Shown one piece after another: positions 44,101-53,100 of a stretch of DNA of 64,000 bases. This DNA comes from Echinarachnius parma. Its lineage: Eukaryota; Echinodermata; Echinoidea; Clypeasteroida; Echinarachniidae. How positions within the stretch are numbered: the stretch's first letter is position 1; every line of letters begins with the position of its first letter. The translations under genes were made by a program, and so were the position numbers. Location: contig JBAMJV010007449.1 of NCBI GenBank assembly GCA_037951105.1, positions 1 to 64,000 on the forward strand, in the 5' to 3' direction. A model generated the notes under the pieces. The model was not told the origin of the DNA and did not search any database. It saw only the letters and a program-made list of their open reading frames with translations.

Positions 44101-47100
44101 ATACAACGTACTTTGACACTTATTCCATAGTTGATGACTTGAAACATAGGTCTGCCAAAAAAAATCCATGAAAATAAAAACAGTAGTGATTTAAGACTAG
44201 TTTTCTGATGCCAAATCTCACTTAGCAGCCAGTTTACGCCCCACCCACATTTAGGGTCCGGAATCGGCGGCGTGATCGACGTGTGATTGACAATACATTG
44301 GCTTACGTCATGACGCGTCATCTACAGACTTTAGTTCATTAGTCCGTTCTTTAGATGGCGTCACATTTTGGCGATTTAAAAGAGGCGTTCCCAGGACAAT
44401 TAGATATTTACTAATTACCCCAAAATTGATTGATTTCATGAGAGATGACTGCCAAATTCTTTTTCTTCGGAAAAAATTACATATAGAGAGCCGAATTGTG
44501 AAAATTAGGCCATCTAGACGCTGTAGTCCCTTTAAAGTTATCAAAAAATGCAACTTTCTCTCCTTTTCTACCACTGTCCCCTGTCTTACAGGGTACCGAT
44601 TCATCAAATAAACCCCAACATTTCTCAAACAAAATCTTGATATCTTATTACTTTCTTATCCTCCCAAGTCCCAAGGAAACATTGCATCATTAATCCATTT
44701 CCTTTCAAAGTTATCAAAAAAATGCAACTTTCTCTCATTTTTCTAACACTGTCCCGTCTCACTGGGGACTGATTCATCAAATAAACACCAACATTTCTCA
44801 AACATAAATTTGATAATATCCAACCCTCCCAAGTACTAAGGAAACATTGCATCATTAATTCATTTCCTTTCACAGTTATCCCAAATGCAACTTTCTCCTA
44901 TTTTCTAACACGTTTTCCTGTCTCACTGGGGACAGACTATGAACTTGGTATTATATCACTTGCTTAGCCTCCCGAGGAAACATTGCGTAATTGTATCAAT
45001 TACCTTTCTCAGTTATCCTAAAAATTCAACTTTCTCTGCACACCCACCAGGGACCGATACGCTACTATATGGGAAGGCATTAATATCTCGCTGTTCCTCA
45101 TGCACAGGAAACCATGCATAGAAACTTTCTGTGTCTAGATTCCCACTGGCCCGGTAACCTGATTTCTAGAGACACTGATTCATCGAGTGAAAACCAAGAT
45201 TTATTAAATTCTTTTTCTTCCTTTTGAAATCAAGGACACGTTAAAACTAATATCTATCAAACATAACCTTGATATATTTCAACTTTTTTGTTCACCAAGG
45301 TACCACTTCATACTTTAGTTTTTATTTCCTTTGAAAGTAATCATAATACAGTCTAATCTGTCTATAAAGACCACCCAAGGGAGACAGAACAGCCAGTCTA
45401 TATCAGAAAGAGGTCTGTATAGGCAGGTTGATGTATAATTATGTACATGTAAACTCCATTCAACAGAGTCAAGATTATAGACAGGTGTTCTTTATATACA
45501 CACCTCTAGAAGATAACTCTATACATTTTATTATGATTACCCAAAATTGTAAACCAGTATTTTACCTCTAGCTCTCTCTTATCAAATGGTTTGAGGAGGC
45601 GCGGTGGTATGAGCTTGTGGAAGCCTTTCTGCAGCGCCAAGAACTGGGGTTCAACACCCCTATACAGGAACTTGTATACATTTCATTGCAATACTTTACA
45701 CTGTATAACAGTTTCTTACCTCTAACTCTCTCTCATCGAAGGGTTTGAGGAGGCGGGGTGGTATGAGCTCGTGGAAACCCTTCTGCAGCGCCAGGAACTG
45801 GGGTTCAATACCCCTGAGGAACCTCCACTGGACGAACAACCTGATGTAATAAACAGAATGAAATGATTTTGATAATCTACTACAAACATAATACCAACCA
45901 AACAAAAACTGGCAAAATCATAACTCTAGAATGGGAGATTATTGGCTCAAACTTTCACACGTGGGTTTCTAAAATTGCTAACATTTCATTCAATACCTCT
46001 AAACTGATGTTAGGGAAACTTCCCCTTTAATTCATCATCCATTGATAAACATCAACATGTTAAGGAAGATATGGTTTGGGTATAAACATTCTGTATGAGC
46101 TCCAGGAGATATATCGGGCACTAATCTCAACAAGTTCATGTAAAAAAAAAGTCTTATTACTTTATTGTCAATGATCACTAAAACATAACTAGCATATATA
46201 TGTTTTACTTAGATGAGTGCAAGACTTAAAGCGTAACTATGTTTCTGTTCAAAGTGATTTTGAAATACAGACATCATGCATACCTGCCAACATTTGAAAA
46301 TGAAAAATCTTACTCTCATGTGAGCGAAGAGCGCGCATCACGAGCGCGAAGCACGCATCACGAGCACGAAGCACGAAGTCCTTTGCAGCCGGGGTCCAGC
46401 TCTAGGGTTCTAGATGCTCTCTTGTGCTATCTTAGCCTTATTTTTCAACATATGACCAAACTGAATATGTATGTGTGTATTTATATGCACATGTATATTT
46501 ACTTTTTGAAGATTTAAAAAATCGTACTCGTCCGATTTTTTACCCTTTTTTGAGTAAAAAATCGGACTAAATACGACAAAATCGGACTGGTTGGCAGGTA
46601 TGCATCATGTTTTGAACTCACTTGACATATTTCTTCTTGTTTTCCTCTGTGACGGGTACGTCGATGCCGTTGGGCATGAGCTCGTGGACTTGCATCTGAC
46701 CGAACGAGTCGTGCTCCACCGCAAACGTGTTCTCCAGAACATCTGTGATGTCATTCTCCCTGAATAATAAAATCATAAAATAAAAACAAAAAATAATCAA
46801 CTTTATTTTAAAAACCTAAAAATTAAAAATATTAATACCCAAAGCTATCGCTTTTCTTCCAGGGGGCCAAAATGACACACCTGATAGACTCCAACCATAG
46901 ACGTGTATGTTGAAAAAGCTAATTCATTGGTTACCAAAAGCCCAGATAGTCGATCCCATTTATCAAACAAACTATGGGATACAGAATCAAAGAGGGTTAG
47001 CAATTTGAAAACTTTTGAACGGCACATAAAATAACCAAAAGAATGCCCACATACTTTAAATTTATGAAAATGAACAAAGAACCAGAGACCTCCAGATTGC

Positions 47101-50100
47101 TTCAAGAATGAAATCACTTTTCTTATCTTCTAATTCTCGCCCAAAAGGGCAGATTCGTGCACAAATTTAAACTGACATAATGACAAAGAAAAAAACATAA
47201 TTTGTGCAGACAAGTAAAAACAATGTCTGATAGTGAATAATACACTTACTTATTTTCTTCTAACAAATTTGTATAATTTGTCTCTTTCATGATAATAGGA
47301 TAGACAAATTAAATTTAAATTGGCACCATAGTTCAAGAAAAAAATAACATCAGTGATATCACCTAATCTTTCTTGCCAAACATAATTATTCTTGTAGACA
47401 AGTAAGGATTCTTGTAGACAAGTAAGGTCACTTGTCTTCAAAACAATGTCTAGCAGTAACAAATATTTATTTTCTACTAACAAAATTTTGTATAATTTGT
47501 CTCTTTCATGATCATAGGATAGAAAATATGAAAATTAAATTGGCACCATAGTTCAAGAAATAAACAACAAATATTAATATCACCTAATAGTACTGGCACC
47601 ACTGATTTAATTAAAACTGATAAATAACAACAGCAGCTGTGCTTACTTGCAAACATGGGAAAAAGTTTGTACAATGGAAGAAGGTCCTACAAGACAAAAA
47701 AGGGACAATGGATCAAACCAAAATCACTCGGGGAAGCAGTGGCGTAGCATGGTCAGACTGATTGGGGGGCTCGTCTTGTTAAATTTAATTTTCACAGATT
47801 TTTCCCTTGTGTTTTTCATTGTTTTATTTTATTTTATTTTTTTTTAATCATTTATTAATTATTTTGCATTTTTAACTATTCATTTATTTATTTTATTTAT
47901 TTATTCATTTATTTATTTTATTTTATTTTATTTATTTAATTAATCAATTTATTTTATTATTATTTATTTTATTTTGTTTAGGGGGGGGGGGGGATTGGGG
48001 GTACACCACTGTTCATCCCACATGAGGATATTTTTCATACTGCCGCTAAAATAATCTACTTCCTATCCAATCGTCACGTCTGCTATCATTTTCCAGAGAC
48101 TGATGACATTATCCAATAACGGCGATGACTCTATCTATCCTCAACCACACAATATGTTGCCAATTTGCCAATTTATTTATTTATTCATTTATTTATTTTA
48201 TTTTATTTTATTTATTTAATTAATCAATTTATTTTATTATTATTTATTTTATTTTGTTTAGGGGGGGGGGGGGGATTGGGGGTACACCACTGTTCATCCC
48301 ACATGAGGATATTTTTCATACTGCCGCTAAAATAATCTACTTCCTATCCAATCGTCACGTCTGCTATCATTTTCCAGAGACTGATGACATTATCCAATAA
48401 CGGCGATGACTCTATCTATCCTCAACCACACAATATGTTGCCAATTTGCCAATTTCCCATCCAGTCTTTTTTCGGAAATAATCCTGATGTCCCCATAATG
48501 ATGGGGAAATAATCTGGTGTCATTCCAATTAAGTTGTGATTCAACGACCATGAATGTGAAAGTTTAGAACTAAACTAGTGTCGTTGTAACGGAAATAAAA
48601 TTATGAGAGACAATACAAAAGATGTCGAAGACGGGAAATATGTTGGTGTTATCCGCTAATGAGATTACAAGATGATGCATCCATCCCCAGTTCAGACAAC
48701 ATCTGGAGTAGTTACAATGAAATTGTGCTCCAAGTTTATGCTGTTAGTCTCGGGCTACTTTTTGCATTGAAATGGCACTCTGGAATTTTGTTTTGCTCTG
48801 AACTCTATAAGAGTAAATATTACCAATTTACATATCAATACAGATCTAACTTTACTCACAGTATCCATACAAGACTCCTGTAGACTTCTGGGTCGACTAA
48901 TTCCATATCTTCGAGGGAGACCAGCTTGCTGAGGAGCTGTTTGCAGAAGGGCTTAATATTGCTAAGTTGTATATTACCAAGCTACTGCAAAATGTTGCCA
49001 ATTTAAATATCAAATACAGATCTAACTTTACTCACAGTATCCATACAAGACTCCTGTAGACTTCCGGGTCGACTAATTCCATATCTTCGAGGCTGACCGG
49101 TTTGCCGAGGAGTTGTTTGTAGAAGGGCATCGTGAATCCACCGTCGATGTAGTGACCGTGGAAGATCGCCAGACCGATGACCCGGCCGACAAAATGAAAG
49201 TATGAAAGATGTTCCTGGAGAGACAAAAGAAAATAATTAAAATTATTTCAAGAGGAACATATTTACAATTTAACCCATCTATTAGAACAAGGCCATAATA
49301 TGAATAAGTAAATGATAAATTACACATAACGCAGTGACCTTGGAAGATCGCCAGACCAATGACACGGCCAACAAAGTGAAAGTATGAGAGGTGTTTCTGG
49401 CAGGACAAGAGGGGGAAAAAAAGCATTATTTCTGGAAGAACTTATTCACAATTCAACCCAATCAAAACAAGGCCACAATATGAAAGGGTGAACAAAAGAG
49501 TGATAAAAAGGTCTTCATGTGCAGCTGGTCCTTATGAACAGGGTTCATTTAAGGCGGTGTCCTACGATGAGACTGAAAGCTTGCAACGAGGTACGACTGA
49601 GATTGCATGAGACTAGCTGCAACTAGCCTTGTGCGCATGTCTGACATTTTTAACATGTTCAAGATGTCTCTCATGCCATCTCAGTTGCAAATGTGAAACT
49701 GCAATCTCGACCCTTGAAACTGCTTTAGCGTTTGGGACAGAGACATTCAAAAGAAAATGACAGTTAGGGGGGTAGGGATGGGAATTTAGTTTGGATAAAC
49801 TTACTGGATTGACGCCCGAGTCTGGGTTGATCTGAAGGGTGTAGATGTCGTCCCGCGAGTACTGGAAAAGGCCATAGTATGGGTTCAACATTTCGTGTGA
49901 GAGCAGATAGAGCCACTCCCTGGTGATACCGCCATAGTCCAGACCTTCCTCCAGCTTGAACTTGATGGCCAGACGCTTGCGTAGGTCCTTGGGTTTTAGC
50001 TTCATGATCTGACGGTACGACTCCTGGAGAAAAATAATTGCGGTAGTGAAGTGAGGGTTATCTCAGTGCCATTTATGCAGAAATTTTCCATTCAATTCAA

Positions 50101-53100
50101 CGATTCCCGATGGTTAAAATATGAGGGATAAAAGTGGCATTTTTTTGTTTAACATTTAGATCAAAGATGGACAAAATATGGAAGGGGGAATCCAAGTACT
50201 ATGCACTATTATCAAACTAGCTTTAGCCAAGCTACTGTGATAAGGTAGCATAAGATAGCATCAAGCATTTAACTGAATAAATTCATGCCAGATATCCATT
50301 TAACACACCTGGATTGAGACAGATGAAAGTGGATAAATTGCCTTGTCATAAACCAAAGTACACCTGGCAGGACTTGAACCCACAACCCTTAGATTATGAG
50401 TCACAAGACAGAACCATTAAAATTAATGTTCATACCTCAAAGATGTTCTCTCTCGAGACTTCTATCCTACAGTGTCCGGTCTGAGGCTGGAAGGTGGCTA
50501 GCTCCGCATGAAGTAACTTCATCTTCTGGACCAGGTCTCGCTTGTACTTGGGAACCGGCGACGAGTCCGTTTCATTGCCATTTTGCCTGCAAAAAAGAGA
50601 GACAAATTTTAAGCAAACGGTTTGCAAAAGGATAATTTTTATCTTTTGTCTTACTCCCCAAATGGCAAATAAGCTTTTGGTTCACATCATCGTAAGCTTT
50701 ATTACAGAGTATGTTAGAATTCTAACCAGTCAGTAGCAATTTCTAAGAGCCACTTGCTGGCAAGCTAGAGTTGAATTTGAACTTGGATTTCATGATTAGA
50801 ATAAACCCACTTCTGATTCCTCCATGCAGTGTAATATATAGATAATGATTTTCTTGTAAATAATACGGTCAATATACAAGCAAATTACCATAAGCTGTAT
50901 CAGACCTATTTTTAAAATTCTAATCTCATCTTATTTACCTCTTCTTTCTGTGACTTGTGACATTTATAAGATAGAAATCTTTGCTCATAACCCGGGAATA
51001 TCATTTTTTTCCCCGCTGGATTTTATTCAAAATTTCAATAAAAACAAACAAAAAAAGAAAACAGAACCCGATCTAAACCTATTTTTACTTCACTTATCTC
51101 AATAACCTCCACATATGAGTAACTTGTGACATTTATAAAAAATAGAAACCCTCGCTGATAACAGGGGCAATGTGATCAATATTTCCCACTGATCTCTATT
51201 CATAACCAGTGGCCCTAAATTAACACTATGATTGCAAAATATAGTATACAAATATACAATGACACTCGAGGATCTAGCTAAAACTATTCGCATCGAAGGA
51301 ACATCAAATAGTACTGTTCTCCCGAGGGCCATCGGCCCGAGGGAGAATGGTACTATTGTTGTTCCTGAGTGCGAATAGTTTTAGCTTGTTCCGAGAATGA
51401 GTCATTGTATATTTGTTTTATATCCCTTCCACCTGTATCGTTCAAATCAAATTAAAGTATGATATAAAGAAAAACAAACCATTGATAGTATTAATATAAA
51501 GGAGAACAAACCATTGATCATGGCACCATCACTTACTGTGTTCTGTTTGTGACACTGGCCCCCTTTGCTTAATATTCCTAGCGCACAGCGCGTATTGCGC
51601 TACCTTTCCATTCATGAGTAAGCGCATTAACAACTATTGCGCGCTCAAATGCAAAACACGCGCAGCAATGTGAATAATTAACCTGCTAAATACATAAACA
51701 TGTATAATTGAATGGGGAAATACATTACACATGTATACACACGGTGCAATTTAATTGTCGAATGACGAATTACTGTCGCGGCCACTGAAGATCAACGATG
51801 CAAATTGTGCCCCATTTTCGGAAGTTTTAAATTCAAATCCCGCTATGTTATACATGAAATGCATCACTAGAATATTCTTTGGAACTTATTGATATTCACG
51901 GGTAAAAATATTCTGTATTTTTTGTTTAATTACTCTTTAGAAAATCTGGTTGAGCATCTATCGCAAGCTAAAACAAGACATCCGCTCGCTGAGAGGTTGT
52001 TATAACACGCATCTCTACACCTGACATGCCTGAGCAGGCAAAAAATCTATATGATCTTGCTTTGTTTGTTTTGTTTTTATTTATTTTGTTTGGGGGTAGG
52101 GGGGGGCCAAAAAAAAGCATAGTACCCTTTTTCCCGGGGAAAAGATGAACTATGCGTGACGTCAGCAAAACAAAGGGTACTATTCCCCGGGAAACGTCTT
52201 TTCTAGTCAAAACTATTCTTTTTCTTGTTGTGTACACTCCTAATGCAACAATCTTACGAGAAGGGATATAATAGGGAGCAGGACCAATTTTCATTAAAAT
52301 CTCAGTAGCTCAGTGCCATTCTGAGCGTGTTTTTAGATGAAAGGGCTAGGTATGCGATATTCAATTGACTATTTCAACTTCCGACTAGGGTTTACTCAGT
52401 AGGTAATAAATGTTTACCACGATAACAATAGTTAGCGACTAAGAAAACTTTGTGTTGCTGACTAGGCCCTATCATTTAAAATAGACTTAGTATGGAACTA
52501 TAAAGCTAGAGCAGTTCTATGAATATGGGCCCTGGGGCATGTTTCATGAAAGGGTCTTAGCTATGACCGCTGTCTTATCTTATCTGGCAAGGAGTTAGGG
52601 TGCATTCAGACCCTAAACAAGCTTTTGAATTTCCAACGGCTATCGACGCTCTGTGCGAAACGCACCGTAGCTCTGCGCCTTATAAGATAAGCCAACGTAC
52701 ATAGCCAAGACCCTTTCATGAAACAAGTCCCTGGTTACCGTATTTGTCGGTGTATTAACCGCTCCGGTGTATTAACCGCACCCCTAAAAAAAAAAAAAAA
52801 AGTGTGGTTAATACGGTCGTGTTTTAACCGCACCCCCTTTTTTTTTTCTTTTTTTTTTTGAAAAAAGGTGCTGTTAATACACCAGCAAATACGGTAAGAG
52901 TCATTGCATAAACCCAGCTCATTACCTTGAGATGACTCTGCTGATGATGTTAGCGTCCAACCTAGGATCCGTGAATTGCGTTGTCCTGTTGTTGTGGTCC
53001 ACGAAGTAGACTCGCCCCGTCGCCGTGTGCCGAACTTCCCAGCCCGCGGGCAGACTTCCCAGCTCCGCCTCGTTTATGTGAAGATCACGAGGCATGCGCG

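Noticed and set aside
44308-44873. Frames with repeated LMMQCFL and GVYLMN motifs
   Set aside because: They follow the ~160-bp intronic tandem repeat and show no similarity to SMURF or other proteins.
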